A stretch of DNA of 64,000 nucleotides from Magnolia sinica (Eukaryota > Streptophyta > Magnoliopsida > Magnoliales > Magnoliaceae): contig NC_080573.1 in the NCBI RefSeq assembly GCF_029962835.1, forward strand, positions 31,551,001 through 31,615,000, given 5' to 3'. A program made the translations under genes and the position numbers. Below the pieces are notes generated by a model. It was not told the origin of the DNA and ran no database searches. It saw only the letters and a list, made by a program, of their open reading frames with translations. Below are positions 10,454 to 21,761 of this stretch, piece by piece (positions within the stretch are counted from its first letter, which is position 1; each line of letters opens with the position of its first letter).

Positions 10454-13400
10454 ATCTCTCTGGAGTATTGTGACTGTATTAGAAATTACTATTCCTTTCA
10501 TTCTATTTTTTTCCTTTTGATTCAAAAATGTCAAGTATTACATTTGAAACATTTATAATTAACTACAAGTATATTTCTATACGAGTTATAGCAATTCTAT
10601 TAAGGGAATTTTACAAAATAGTATCTCTTTAATATGGTATTACATTCCAGTACCTTTTTCAATTAAGTTTTCATTAAGCTACCTCATTAATCAAGTTATT
10701 GTCAATGAAGCACCTTTTGTTAGTTTTCTCTAACGTCCCTTCGTTAAAGTATGATTTTTCGTAACATGACGAAAATACGGAGCCCTTAACCTAGACGTGG
10801 ATTGTATACGATGCACTATGGGCCCCACTGTCGTATGTGTTTAATCCATGCCGTCCATCCAATTTTCCAAATCATTTTAGGGCACGGGCCCAAAAATTAG
10901 GTAGATCCAAATCTCATGTACACACCGTAGGAAACAGTGGTAATGAACGCCCACTATTAAGCACTTCATGTGGGCTAGAAAAGTTTTGTATAAAGCTGAT
11001 ATTTGCTTTTTCCCTTCATCCAGGTTTGTGTCCTTATCAAAAGGTTGGATGGAAAACAAACATTATGGTGGGCATTACAGTGGGCCCTAGGAAGTTTTTA
11101 ATGGCAATTGTTCAATCAACCCTGTTTTCTATGGTATGGTCGAGCTGAGATTTCGATTTGCTTAATTTTTGACTTTTGAGTTCATGGCCTAAAAGGAGTC
11201 GGCCACATGGATGGATGACATGGATGTACAATACATACGTGAAGGTGGGTCCCACGGTCAGGGCCACACCGTGTTGGGTGAAGCTGAGCCACACCTATTA
11301 TGGAAACCTTCAACTCACGGCAAAGACAGACGCGGATTGCCTGTGCTTTTGGGACTTCATGTAGTTAGAAGCTATGTGGAGCCCACAGATTTTCGTAACA
11401 AATTCACTTTGTTCATCAGTTTTGCAAGACAACAAAAGGACATCAATCTAAAAATTAGGAGGATCAAAAACTCATTTGGGCCACACCAAAACAGCTGGGA
11501 TTGGATGTCCACCAATGGAAATTTAGCGGGGCCACATAAGTTTTGTATGAGGATGATATTTGTGCATACAGTTTATCTGAGTGGCAATAACCCTATGAAT
11601 GGTTTGGATAGCCTATAAACATCATGTTTGGCTCTAGGAAGGTTTCAATGGTCGATGTTTGTGTTCCCACTGTTTAATGTGTAGGCCACATGAGTTTTTG
11701 ATATGCTTATCTTTAAAATCCTGTCCTATTGTGGTGTTGCAAAACTGATGGACGGAGTGGATTTCTGATGGGAATCCCTGTGGGCCCCACATCATTTCTG
11801 ATTACATGAACTTCCTGTGCCAGGATAACATGCAATCCTTGTTGGGCATAAGACACTTAAGGACCAAAGCGGTGCCTTTAACCTGAATTGCAGACAGTGG
11901 TCTTTGGGCCCCACCATGATGTATTTTTTTAATCCACACCTTCCATCCATTTTCCAGATTGTTTTAGGGAATAAGACAAAAAATGAGGCAGATCCAAGTC
12001 TCAGGTGGACCACACCATGAAACAGTGGTGATGAACGCTCACCATTAAAAACTTCTTGTGGGCTAGAAAAGTTTTGGATCAAGCTGATGTTTGTTTTTTT
12101 CCTTTCATCTAGGTATGTGTGACCTAATCAACAGGTTGGATGAAAAATAAACATCATGGTGGGCCTTAGGAAGTTTTTAATGGTGGCTGTTCAATCTACA
12201 CCATTTCCTGTGGCGTGGTCCCATAGGACATCAGTAACCAGTAACCACGTCCCTATTGCTATGCAATCGGCCTGCAGAGAATTTTTTCTTTTAGAAAATG
12301 TTTTTATAATAACACATATTTACATCTAGGTACCTATTTAATTCTTATTAAGCAACTTGATTAGTTGGTGTGCGTTTTTGTCATTTTAGGAAAAATCTTT
12401 CTTTAAACCAACGGATACTAGAGAAAACTAACGGAAGGTACTGGTTTGACAACAACTTGATTAATGAGGTAGCTTAACAAAAACTTAATTAAAAAGGTAT
12501 TGGGATGCAAATATCATATTAATGAGGTGTTTTGTAAAATTCCCTTCTATTAAATTATATTAGAGCAGACTAGTCGCAAAAAAAAAGGGAAAAAAAGAGA
12601 AGAAAAAGATAAGAGGTTGAATGCACAAAAATACAAGTTGTGAGCTTGAGAAATGGATTAGTTGAGAAGCAGGAGATGATAAAGAAATGTGAGGGTGACT
12701 GTGGAAAATCTGAGAAAAGCTTGTTTCTTGAGAAAACGGATTAACTGAGAAGCACGACGAATGGATAGAATTTGTCTCAATCTTGTTTTTTTCGAAACAC
12801 ATCCCTTTGTGTTTCACCAGCCTTTCTCATTTTGTAGGTGGACTGAATTGAATTGGTTTAGGATTTGATGTTTCCAAGGGAATCCTTTTCTCCATCTGTA
12901 ACTGGTTTTTGTGAAAGAACCATTGTTTCTCTTTGCTTTGGGTTCTCATGGTGTCATGTTTCCATGTTTCAGGACCAGTTAGTATGATCATGTCAACAAC
13001 TTTACACATACTTAACCTCTCATCAAATGCAATATCTGGTGAACTTCCATTGCTAACAGGAAGCTGCATAGTTCTTGATTTATCAAAGAATCAGTTAACT
13101 GGGAACTTATCTGCAATTGCAAAATGGGGAAATTCCATTGAATACCTTGATCTGAGTCACAACCAGTTGGCGGGACCTCTACCCGAGGCAACTTCCCAGT
13201 TTTTACGGCTGAATTACCTCAATCTCTCGCACAATTCCCTGACGGATTCTCTCCCAACTGTTCTTATTCGGTATCCCAAGCTTACAGTCCTGGATCTCAG
13301 TTTCAATCAGTTCAATGGTCCTCTTTTAACTGGCTTGCTAATTTCCCCCACACTACAAGAAATCCATCTCCAAAACAATTCGCTGGTTGGAAGTATTAAA

Positions 13401-16400
13401 ATTTCCCCACCTTTACCAAACAAAGCCAACCTTCGGGTTCTTGATCTTTCTGGTAACCAGTTTAATGGCACTTTCCCTGATGGATTCAGCTCTTTGGCTG
13501 GCCTGCAAAAACTCGACATCTCCAGAAATAACTATGCCGGTTCCCTGCCATTTGCTATTTCAGAGCTCAGTTCCCTCATTTCTCTTGACATATCTCTAAA
13601 CCACTTCACAGGGCCTTTGCCAGATAACTTGTCTAACACCCTTCAGGCCTTCAATGCATCGTACAATGATCTCTCAGGGGTTGTTCCATTGAACCTGAGG
13701 AAATTCCCAGATTCTTCTTTCCACCCTGGCAATTCCCAATTACAGTTTCCCAATGGGCCACCTGGATCTGAAAATGCCCCTTCTGGAAGAGCCACCAGAA
13801 AACCGATAAAAACCGCCATCAAATTGGCAGTGATTATACCATGCATTGTTGCTATAGCCATTCTTATCCTGCTAGCTATTTTCATACTCTTCAAGGTTTC
13901 AAAGAGGAGACTTCAGTCAGAGAATGTTAAAAGCACAGATACACGTAGACGGAGCTCAGATTCAGCTGGCTTAAAAAGCAGAGATGCCGGTGGTGCTTTG
14001 GTTGTATCTGCTGATGATCTTATGGCGTCCCGCAAGGGCTCTTCTTCTGAGATTATCAGTCCAGATGAGAAAATGGCTGCAGTTACTGGTTTCTCTCCAT
14101 CAAAGACCACCCAGTTCTCATGGTCGCCTGATTCGGGTGAGTTGACACCAGAAAATCTGGGGAGGCTAGATGTCCGGTCACCCGATCGGTTGGCTGGGGA
14201 GCTGCATTTCTTGGATGATACAATTGTGCTGACACCAGAGGAATTGTCGAGGGCGCCAGCCGAAGTGTTGGGGAGGAGTAGCCATGGGACTTCTTACAGG
14301 GCGACACTTGATAATGGGGTGTTCTTGACTGTGAAATGGTTGAGAGAAGGAGTTGCAAAGCAGAGGAAGGAGTTTGCCAAGGAAGCAAAGAAATTTGCGA
14401 ACATTAGGCACCCTAATGTGGTGGGATTGCGAGGATACTACTGGGGGCCCACCCAGCACGAGAAGCTCATCCTGTCAGATTATATCTCACCTGGAAGTCT
14501 TGCAAGCTTCCTTTATGGTAACAATTCTCCCTATCACTGATAAGCGGTTCTTTTATGCTTATTTCATGGTGAAGGAATCATGTGATCCTTGACTTGTGGG
14601 TATGTATAGTATCCTCAGGCCTATTGTTTGTACAAGCGGGGCACGTGTTTTGGTGATCGAGAGCATTTACCTGATGGGCCTCATGGTGGAGGCACCATTG
14701 TCAAAAATCTCGTTGATTGGACAGCGCAGTCCACACTAGGTGGATGAGAAATGAAATACAGATCCACATTCACTAGAAAAGGCCAAAGATTGGATGATGA
14801 CTGGGATCTTCCTACATGGGAGATTTTTTTTGGGTATGATCCATCTATGGCTAGCCAGTAGCCCATCAGATTAAAAGTCTTCATCATTGAACCATGAGGC
14901 TCACTTGTCCTTTGGAAAGTGTGAACCCTAGGCTATGCATATTGGTTAAGGATTTTGTAATCCTCTTCGTTTACCAACTCAATGTTTCTCTCATCCTTGA
15001 AAAACTTCATCTGTTACTATGGTGTTTGGATTTCACTATAGCTCATGTTTTAAATAGTTTAAATTTACGACTCCTTGACACGCACCTTGGGTAATGACGC
15101 TTAAACAGAGCCACATGATCTGGTACATTGAATTCATGGCAAACTAATCACGGGGTAACAATTGGCACATGATCGTGAACTCAGAGCACCTGAATTGTGA
15201 GATTCATGGGATGTAAATTAGCTACACAAGTACCTGGATCTAGTTAGTTAGAATTCATTTCCCATATATTGTGGATGATCTGGATATAGCTTGTCCTTGT
15301 CCTGTTTAGATGATTAAACCCGAATGTCATTTTTCACATGCTTCTGACTTGATTATTTTCCCAAACAGATGTTTGTATCTCAATAGCAAACTGAGGTAGA
15401 AAAGTGGGAAAACAGGGACCTTGTTTTTGTGATTTCCATCTTCTGTACCACCTGAAGAGAAAAGGGATGGGTTCCATCACAGTTTGCCAATTCATGACTC
15501 AGGTGCAACTCAGCAGGCAGAGTCATTGAATTGACTTGGAGGGTGAAGTGTTTGCTCTACATCGTAAAGGAAAATAAATATGAAAAATTATTTTAAAAAA
15601 ATCAAATGGCCCAAATATACTGGCCAAACATAGAATCAATTCTCTGCTGTAGTGTCAGAAAAGAGAAACATTCATGCTTTGCATTCAAGATATGAAAAGA
15701 CAAAAGAAAATGAAAGAATTAAATGCTTTCTTCCAAGTTGGAGTAAATAAATTAATGAATTAATGAAGTTAGATAGATTGCATGTTGTTCTTTTGTGGTT
15801 AACAACATGATTCCTTCAAAAAGCAACTGGAAGAAGAAAAAAAAGGGATTATTACTGCAAAAGTTCTCTAAAATATTGGTTTTTTTTTTTTTTTTTTTGG
15901 TAGAAGTACATAGATTAAAATTAATTTTCAAAATGGCATTTGCATTGTTTGAAGATGGGGATCTTGGGTTTGAGCCTAGTTTACCTAAAAAAAAAATGTA
16001 ATTCTACTATATAATGGGAGCAAGGCCTTTTTGCTGCATGTATTTTTTTTTTTAAATTTATTTTTTTTAAATTTTAAATAAATTAAATTAAATTAACAAA
16101 TTGCTTTAACCTTTTGGTACTGAAAAGTTTGTGGTTTCTTTAAAGCTTTTTGGTTCTCTCCTCCACCCCCCCCCCCCCCCTTTTTTTTCTCTCTCTAGAG
16201 AACCTTTAAGTACCGAAAGGCTCCACTTTTTTCCTAAAATCCTTTGGTGCGGAATGGATCATTTTTTTTTTTTTTTCAGAATCCTTTTGGTATCTAATTG
16301 TGTTTTAACACCACCACCCATGCTCTTTCCAGATTATCTTTTCCTTCTTTTTTCTTCCAAATGGAAAATTTTAATTCATATCATTAAATGCAAAATTCAA

Positions 16401-19400
16401 ATAGCAACTAATTGGATATGAATGTGATTGGAGTCAGATCCGAAAAACAAGCTTAGAAAAACAATTAAAAATTTTCGCATCCAACATATAAGAAAGGAGG
16501 AAAAACTCAGCTTAGAAAAAAAAGTCATCATTGTTATCATCCAAGCCTTATCCCAATTACTTGGGGTCAGCTTTTGGATTTCATCCAAGCTTAGAAAAAA
16601 AATAAAAATCCACATCCAATATACAAGGTCGGAACGCTCACCTTGTATATTTATAAGAAAGGTGTGAAAACTCTATATTTAAATGGACCCTTCAAAAAAA
16701 AAGAAAAAAACTTTGTCTGAAGGGGTGCCACTTATCTGAGTTGTCCTATAAAAAGAGGGACCTTTCAGTATGGAAGTTTTTTCTTCCTACCTGTAGAGGA
16801 CCACTCTTTTGGAATTAGTTTTTATTGATTTTTTTTAGTAAAGTCCATGTTGTAGAGGATTTTTGTGGTAAAATCCCTTCTAAAAGCAACTCGAACACAA
16901 AAAATTGTGTGGATATTAATGTCTCCTGGTTTGAGTAGCTTTTCATGTATGGTACAATCTTTGTTCAATAATTTACAAGGTTGCATGGAAAGGGGTGATT
17001 AAATAGTGTGGGTTCTGTAAAAAGTTCTTTAATGTGAAGACATAAAGCGTAAGTTGCTATTATGGGTTTGCCCACAAGTGGCAACATTGTGACACTTAAT
17101 GAGTCACTTGACTTCTCCAACTCCAGGGTGAGTTGTGTTAACTGAGTCACTTATATGATTCCCTGGAGTCTCTGGCATGGGCAGGTTGCTTGATTCGGCT
17201 CGGTAATTTTGTTGGACCAGCTGTCTTCCATCTTTGTTTATGTCCTCCATTTCTTGTTCAGTGATTTTAACATTGTATGATAATTTATATATTTGTCAAC
17301 AGCAGTAGTATCAGACGGCAAAATGATTTGGAAACTGAGATTTGGCAAGTCCAAACACCTATGCAATAAAGCTCATGTACATGCCACACGTGCCAGCATG
17401 GCACATTGGTGTGGGATCCAATCCATCCGTCAGGTTGGTCCGACCTTCTAATGTTTTCCCAGAAAAAGATTTGGTCCACGGGCCTCAATATTGGAAACAC
17501 ATGGATGTGTTAGAAAGCTTCAGTCAAACTTTTCAGAGCCGCCCATTTGTTTTGAAAACTGTCTGGTGCCTGACCAGTGGATCAACCTGATTCTTATCAG
17601 GCTAGGGCTCAATATAGTGGTTCAATTCTAGCTGATGGATTCGATCTCAGACCTGTCATGTGAGGCGTGTGGATGAGCTTTATTGCACACACTTGTGGGC
17701 TTGGAAAATCTCATGGAAAGTGCCAAGGGAAATGGTGTAATCTGGCAAGTTGGATTGTCTGACAGCCATCCCCTCAGGCATTGAATAACCCCGTAAATGG
17801 GGCCTACTATTCTCCTGGCCACCAGGTCATTAACCGAACAGTGAAAGGTTAGGTAGCATCTGGTGTCAGATAATCAAAGTGACTCTATTCTACTTTTTTT
17901 CAATACATGGCAATGGGAAAGAATGCATGACAATAAAATAATAGTGTTGTTATGCTGAATTTTGTTTCTTTATATTATTTGATGATTAGGAATTCTATTT
18001 GCAGACATGCATGCAGATGTGCCATTCCCAAGAGCCCCAAATGTGCTGACATTATATGTATGTGTGAGATTTGAGAGGTCATCAGGTGCAGGCAAATGTG
18101 TCCAAATAAAAACTTACATGCTCAATTAGCTACTATTTCTTGGGTTTGGGTTGGGTGTAGTTGGGTCCATTTTAGTATAACCCAAATTGGACCCATATAA
18201 AAATTGGGTCCCTTTTGGGTCAGGTTGGGTTGATCTTGAGAGGACACTGACCCTGTCCATTTAGAAATTTGGGTCAAAAGTTTTGGACATGCCTGCTCCA
18301 TGGGTCTAAAATTTGGACCCAGACTTGCTAATTGTGGGGTCGGTCCAATGACCCGCTGTGTCAACCTGTGCCCATTTGCACCTCTAGTACCAACAGCAGT
18401 TTTGGGCTTATGTAATATTCAGTGTGGGACCTGCCTGATGAACTGGAGTTTTGCATCTGTGTGGCTTGTTGGCATATCAGGGGTGTTTGTGTTTGGAGTG
18501 TTCAGGTGCCTAGCTGATAATTGCATTCTTATCAGTGCTTAGTCCTCTGTATGTGCCTTTGTTTACTGCTTGTCAATTTATTGCCTGTGTTGCATGCCTC
18601 TGCCTCTGTATTTAGTAATTTTTACTGTTTCTGAAGAAATCGTGTGGAACTTCTTAGTAACATGTGAGGCAATTTGTGTGCAAATTCCTTTGTGGGCCCA
18701 GGATGGTCCGCCTATGATCACCATTCTGTTGGATGTTGAGTCCAGCTGGATTGCCTGTGAACTCAATCACCATGGTCAGTTTAAGGCAATCCAAGGGCAT
18801 GCAGATGGGCATACTGTCCTTTTTGCAAGCCCCTAATCTTATGGTTGTAATAATCTGATCTGGGGGGCGTTAGATGATCATCTGCACTGGTCATCAGCAA
18901 ACCATGGCAGGTCCCATCAATTCAATTGTCCAACATGTTCATGATGTGCCCATCCAGAGTGAAGTTTGCACCATAATAAGGCAAGAACTCTTGCTGAACT
19001 GATGGTTATATCAGAAGAAGGATTTTATTTATTTATTTTTAATTTTTAATTTTTGTATATCTTCATAGAATAGTTTCAGTTCCTCATTTTCTCCTGTGGA
19101 TTTGCTCTGCTTGATGATCTCAGATCGACCTGGAAGGAAGGGCCCACCACTAACCTGGGCCCAGCGGCTCAAGATAGCTGTTGATATTGCACGTGGCCTG
19201 AATTATCTCCATTTTGATCGTGCTGTCCCGCACGGCAACCTCAAAGCAACAAACATACTTTTAGATGGTCCTGACCTCAATGCCCGTGTCGCCGACTACT
19301 GCCTCCATCGCCTCATGACCCAGGCAGGCACCATTGAACAGATCCTGGATGCTGGTGTCCTTGGCTACCGAGCACCTGAGCTAGCTGCATCCAAGAAGCC

Positions 19401-19707
19401 GTCGCCTTCATTCAAGTCGGATGTCTATGCATTTGGGGTGATTTTGTTGGAGCTCCTGACGGGTAGGTGTGCAGGGGATGTGGTGTCGGGGGCAGAGGGT
19501 GGAATTGATCTAACAGATTGGGTGCGGCTAAGGGTGGCAGAAGGGCGTGGGTCAGATTGCTTCGACGCTGTGCTGACACTGGAGATGGCGAACCCGGCGG
19601 TCACGAAAGGGTTGAAGGAGGTGTTGGGGATTGCTTTGAGGTGTATACGTCCTGTTTCTGAGAGGCCTGGGATTAAGTCTGTGTATGAGGATCTTTCTTC
19701 TGTCTGA
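8238..19707 (+). CDS. GHR1: GHR1-type LRR receptor-like pseudokinase (three exons)
   Basis: Coding exons 8238-9321, 12973-14517 and 19124-19707 join in frame (3213 nt, 1070 residues; the Arabidopsis protein is about the same length). The order is signal peptide (1-26, cleavage after VRA), LRR N-cap (ALLEFKKGI), an LRR ectodomain to about 600, a transmembrane helix (about 645-667), an RKGSSSEI-containing juxtamembrane segment, and a kinase-like domain from about 780. Family knowledge: GHR1 is a plasma-membrane receptor-like pseudokinase needed for H2O2- and ABA-triggered stomatal closure and for SLAC1 anion-channel activation. As in GHR1, the HRD motif is HGN (913-915) and DFG is DYC (934-936), while the VAIK-type lysine (K816) and APE (960-962) remain. 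Both introns are phase 1. An in-frame Met9 could be the true start. Orthology is judged from remembered sequence, so confidence is high but not tool-tested. Confidence 0.93.
10411..10450. repeat. (CT)n microsatellite in intron 1
   Basis: About 20 uninterrupted CT units. Together with the (GA)n tracts of the leader, this makes three dinucleotide purine/pyrimidine tracts within one gene. Confidence 0.95.
10819..11256. repeat. Palindromic GGGCCC repeat (copy I), in intron 1
   Basis: Left arm TGGGCCCCACTGTCGTATGTG, right arm GATGGATGACATGGATGTAC ending GGTGGGTCCCACGG. All internal family blocks are present. It lies inside the long-TIR element. Confidence 0.8.
11375..11790. repeat. Palindromic GGGCCC repeat (copy J), in intron 1
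   Basis: Left arm TGTGGAGCCCACAGATTTTC, right arm CTGATGGACGGAGTGGATTTC ending TGTGGGCCCCACATC. The linker word gcggattgcctgtg occurs just upstream at 11333, as beside other copies. Confidence 0.8.
11904..12222. repeat. Palindromic GGGCCC repeat (copy K), right arm missing
   Basis: The left arm TGGGCCCCACCATGATGTAT and the centre are intact. The copy stops at CTGTGGCGTGGTCCCA near 12222, without the right-terminal 110 bp. Confidence 0.78.
12973..14517 (+). CDS. GHR1: GHR1 exon 2: C-terminal LRRs, TM helix, kinase N-lobe
   Basis: The acceptor is TTTCAG|GACCAG. The exon encodes residues 362-876 plus one base: the remaining LRRs, an LRR C-cap (FNASYNDLSGVVPLNL), the transmembrane helix around 645-667, a serine-rich juxtamembrane region and the kinase-like N-lobe (LTPEELSRAPAEVLG, then FLTVKW with K816). 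The donor TTTATG|GTAACA at 14517/14518 ends the exon within SFLYD; the open frame beyond it to 14540 is intronic. Confidence 0.93.
16525..16586. repeat. Dispersed plant repeat fragment with CCCAATTACTTGGGG core
   Basis: The segment ATCCAAGCCTTATCCCAATT followed by ACTTGGGGTCAGC is a motif I recall from many plant genomes as part of a non-LTR/SINE-like repeat. Flanking CAAGCTTAGAAAAA-type words (16449 and 16589) may be a remnant duplication. The element class is not secure. Confidence 0.35.
18125..18386. mobile_element. hAT-like MITE fragment in intron 2
   Basis: The right end GCCCATTTGCACCTCTA (ending 18386) is the complement of a TAGAGGTGCAAATGGGC hAT terminus. The body is full of GGGTTGGGT/ACCCAA words like those at 32100-32308. 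The left end is degraded and no target duplication was found. Confidence 0.45.
19124..19707 (+). CDS. GHR1: GHR1 exon 3: pseudokinase C-lobe
   Basis: Acceptor GATCTCAG|ATCGAC. The exon encodes residues 877-1070: the catalytic-loop equivalent PHGNLKATN (HGN in place of HRD), ADYC in place of DFG, the GYRAPEL activation-segment end, and SDVYAFGVILLELLTGR of the C-lobe. Translation ends at TGA 19705-19707. Loss of the catalytic aspartate is a family trait here and not a defect of this copy. Confidence 0.94.
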
Positions 19708-20030
19708 GGCCTCTCGTTGTTGTAATTGTTGTTTTATTGCTGTTTCTCAGTTTTGAGACTTTGTTTGGAAAGCATTTTCAATGGTTCTTTGCTGGGACGA
19801 GTAAGGGATCTTGGCCACTGATGGATGGAGGGCTGCTTTGAACGTGTACCATTCCTCAAGCCCAAGAAGTATCACTATATCAGGTGAGCCACACATGTAT
19901 CTTGATTGTCGATTACATATGGTTGGTCATCTTGCTATCTGGCAATCCATGTTTCTCATACTCATGGCCACCTGATTGGATGCGGATTGGGTGCTGTCAC
20001 TATACGGAGTTTGGCACAGGCTGGGGCTCT
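19708..20030 (+). other. Probable 3' untranslated region and downstream spacer
   Basis: T-rich sequence with TGTAATTGTTGTTTTATTG near 19719-19738 follows the stop codon and would suit a plant near-upstream element. There is no clear AATAAA. The transcript end cannot be fixed from sequence. Confidence 0.4.
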
Positions 20031-20335
20031 GAGGGTGCATTGTGATCTATGGGTTCTATCCACACCGTCCATCCACTTTGCCATATCATTTAGGGTGTAT
20101 AAGCACAAAAATGAAGCAGATCTAAGGCTCGAGTGGACCAGAGTGGTGATTGAATGCCTACCGTTGGGCTTATGGAGGTTTTGAATCAAGCTTATATTTG
20201 TGTTGTCACTTTATCAAGGTCTATGTGATCCTATGAACAAGTAAATATTTACTGTTGCTTTATGTAGTGTGCTGCACTTGAGCCTTGGATCTGACTTATT
20301 TTTTGGGATTATACCCTTGAAATAATGGATGCCGA
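20031..20335. repeat. Palindromic GGGCCC repeat (copy L), end-truncated
   Basis: It begins at GGGTGCATTGTGATCTATGG with the CCACACCGTCCATCCACTTT block, keeps the centre, and stops after TGGATCTGACTTATTTTTTGG and a degraded right arm. Both outer ends are eroded. Confidence 0.7.
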
Positions 20336-20371
20336 TTGGCTACTCGCTACTGAAGCGACGTCATCAAGATC

Positions 20372-20756
20372 TGTGGGTCCTGCCATGATGCGTGTTTTGT
20401 ATCACACCCTCCATCCATTCGGAGGAATCATTTTAGGCCATGAGCCAAACAATGAGTTGGATCCAAAGCTCCTGTGGACCCCACCACAGAAAACAGTGGA
20501 GAGAGTGACACCCGCCATTAAAAATTTTAAGGGTCACGAAAGTTTTAGATCGAGTTGATATTTGTGCTTTCCCATCTTTCATATTTGTGTTAACTTGTGA
20601 ACAGGTTGGATCTCAAATAAACATTATGGTGGACCTTATTATGGTTTTAACGGTGAGCGTCACACTCCCCACAGTTTTCTTTGGCTCATGCCTTGTAATG
20701 ATCTCTTAAAATAGATGGACGGTGTATATATATATATATCATGGTGGCCCCACAGA
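20372..20756. repeat. Palindromic GGGCCC repeat (copy M)
   Basis: Left arm TGTGGGTCCTGCCATGATGC, right arm TAGATGGACGGTGTATATAT ending ATGGTGGCCCCACAG. The right arm contains a short (TA)n expansion in place of the usual GGATAAAACACATACA. Confidence 0.78.
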
Positions 20757-20859
20757 ACTTTGTCATGTCACTTCAGTAGCCAGTCTCATACTCAACCTGT
20801 CAGTAGCTAATCGCGTCCTAAAATCATCGTACTCAACCTGTCGGTAGCTAATCGCATCC

Positions 20860-21235
20860 TAAAATAATATGGCAAAATGGATGGATAGTGTGGATAAAAC
20901 CCAGAGCCCCTGCTTGAAAGGCGAGGGTAGTGTACCCAATCTGCGTCCCATTTGATGATGAAAATTGAATCAGCTTGATTATATTGGGCCAGGTTTGTTG
21001 AGGGCGGGCCACCTGATGAACACATTAAATCACACTATTACTTGCAGAGGCTAAAGCCCACACAAGTGTATAGGGCAGCTCATGTATACGCTGAAATGAT
21101 CTGTTGCCTACAAATAATCAATTAATGAAATGGAGACAACTTGGATGCGCACCCGTGCACAGTATAAACTCAGTAAAATGGATGGACGGCCTGGGTTAGA
21201 CCCATACATCACGGTAGGCCCCACCAGAGTCCTGT
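20860..21235. repeat. Right-end fragments of palindromic repeats
   Basis: Two right-arm pieces lie here: AATATGGCAAAATGGATGGA at 20864 and AAAATGGATGGACGGCCTGG at 21175, the latter ending at the GGCCCCACC near 21222. Between them is ordinary sequence. Direct repeats of a TACTCAACCTGTCAGTAGCT-like unit flank 20790-20860. Confidence 0.55.
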
Positions 21236-21310
21236 CTAGACGGATAATCGTCCAGCGGGGGCAGGACGCAATCCGCTCGAAAGTGGGGACCATAATCCGT
21301 CCGGGCTTAT

Positions 21311-21761
21311 GTGGGGTCGACCGTGATGTACGTGTATTATCAATTTGACCGTATGAGCCCAAAAATTAGACGGTTACATACTGTCTGTCCATTTTTCCAG
21401 AGCATTTGACGGTATGAGCCAAAAACATGAGGCAGTTCCAAAGTTCAAGTGGACAACACCACAGGAAGCAGCGGTGATTATGACAACCACCTTTAAAACC
21501 TTCCCAAGGGCCACTGATGTTTATTTACCATCCAACCTGTTCATTAGGTCACATAGACCTGGGTGAAGGGAAAACACAAATATCAGCTTGGTTCAAAACT
21601 TCTGTGGCTCCCAGAATGTTTCCAACGCTCGATGTTTAATCCACACTGTATGGTCCACTTGAACCTTGGAACTGCCTCATTTTTGAGCTTGCATACTAAA
21701 ATGATATGGTAAAATGGATGGACGGCATGGATAAGATCTATACATCATGGTGGGCCCCACA
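21311..21761. repeat. Palindromic GGGCCC repeat (copy N), duplicated left arm
   Basis: Left arm GTGGGGTCGACCGTGATGTA, right arm GACGGCATGGATAAGATC ending GTGGGCCCCACAGAG. The left arm repeats itself: TTTGACCGTATGAGCC at about 21343 returns as TTTGACGGTATGAGCC near 21405. The linker word caggacgcaatccg occurs upstream at 21263 and caggacgcaatcg downstream at 21798. Confidence 0.8.

Larger units (their letters stand above)
10602..12546. mobile_element. Non-autonomous DNA element with ~180-bp TIRs in GHR1 intron 1
   Basis: The ends AAGGGAATTTTACAAAA (10602) and TTTTGTAAAATTCCCTT (ending 12546) start an imperfect inverted repeat of about 180 bp per arm (10602-10781 and 12370-12546). The element is flanked by CTATT at 10597-10601 and 12547-12551. 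The 1.6-kb interior has no coding capacity and carries three palindromic GGGCCC repeats. Long TIRs suggest a Mutator-like relic, but Mutator duplications are usually 8-11 bp, so the 5-bp duplication leaves the superfamily open. Confidence 0.82.
9322..12972 (+). other. GHR1: GHR1 intron 1, 3651 bp
   Basis: GT at 9322 and AG at 12971-12972, phase 1. The first 1.1 kb is T-rich unique sequence followed by a (CT)n tract (10411-10450). Bases 10602-12546 are an inserted long-TIR element (separate entry). The last 430 bp are unique. Confidence 0.85.
14518..19123 (+). other. GHR1: GHR1 intron 2, 4606 bp
   Basis: GT at 14518 and AG at 19122-19123, phase 1, splitting the aspartate codon 877. Features seen: T-runs and a C-run (16164-16179), a dispersed plant repeat motif at 16525-16586, and a GGGTTGGG-rich hAT-like fragment at 18125-18386. 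The rest (14600-16500, 16700-18100, 18400-19080) shows no gene or element that I recognise. Confidence 0.85.

Noticed and set aside
12933..14540. Separate gene for the second receptor open frame starting at 12933
   Set aside because: The first 13 codons precede a TTTCAG acceptor and do not match the family; the frame is exon 2.
16131..16421. 96-codon open frame in intron 2
   Set aside because: Built on C-runs and T-runs, no domain, within a spliced intron.
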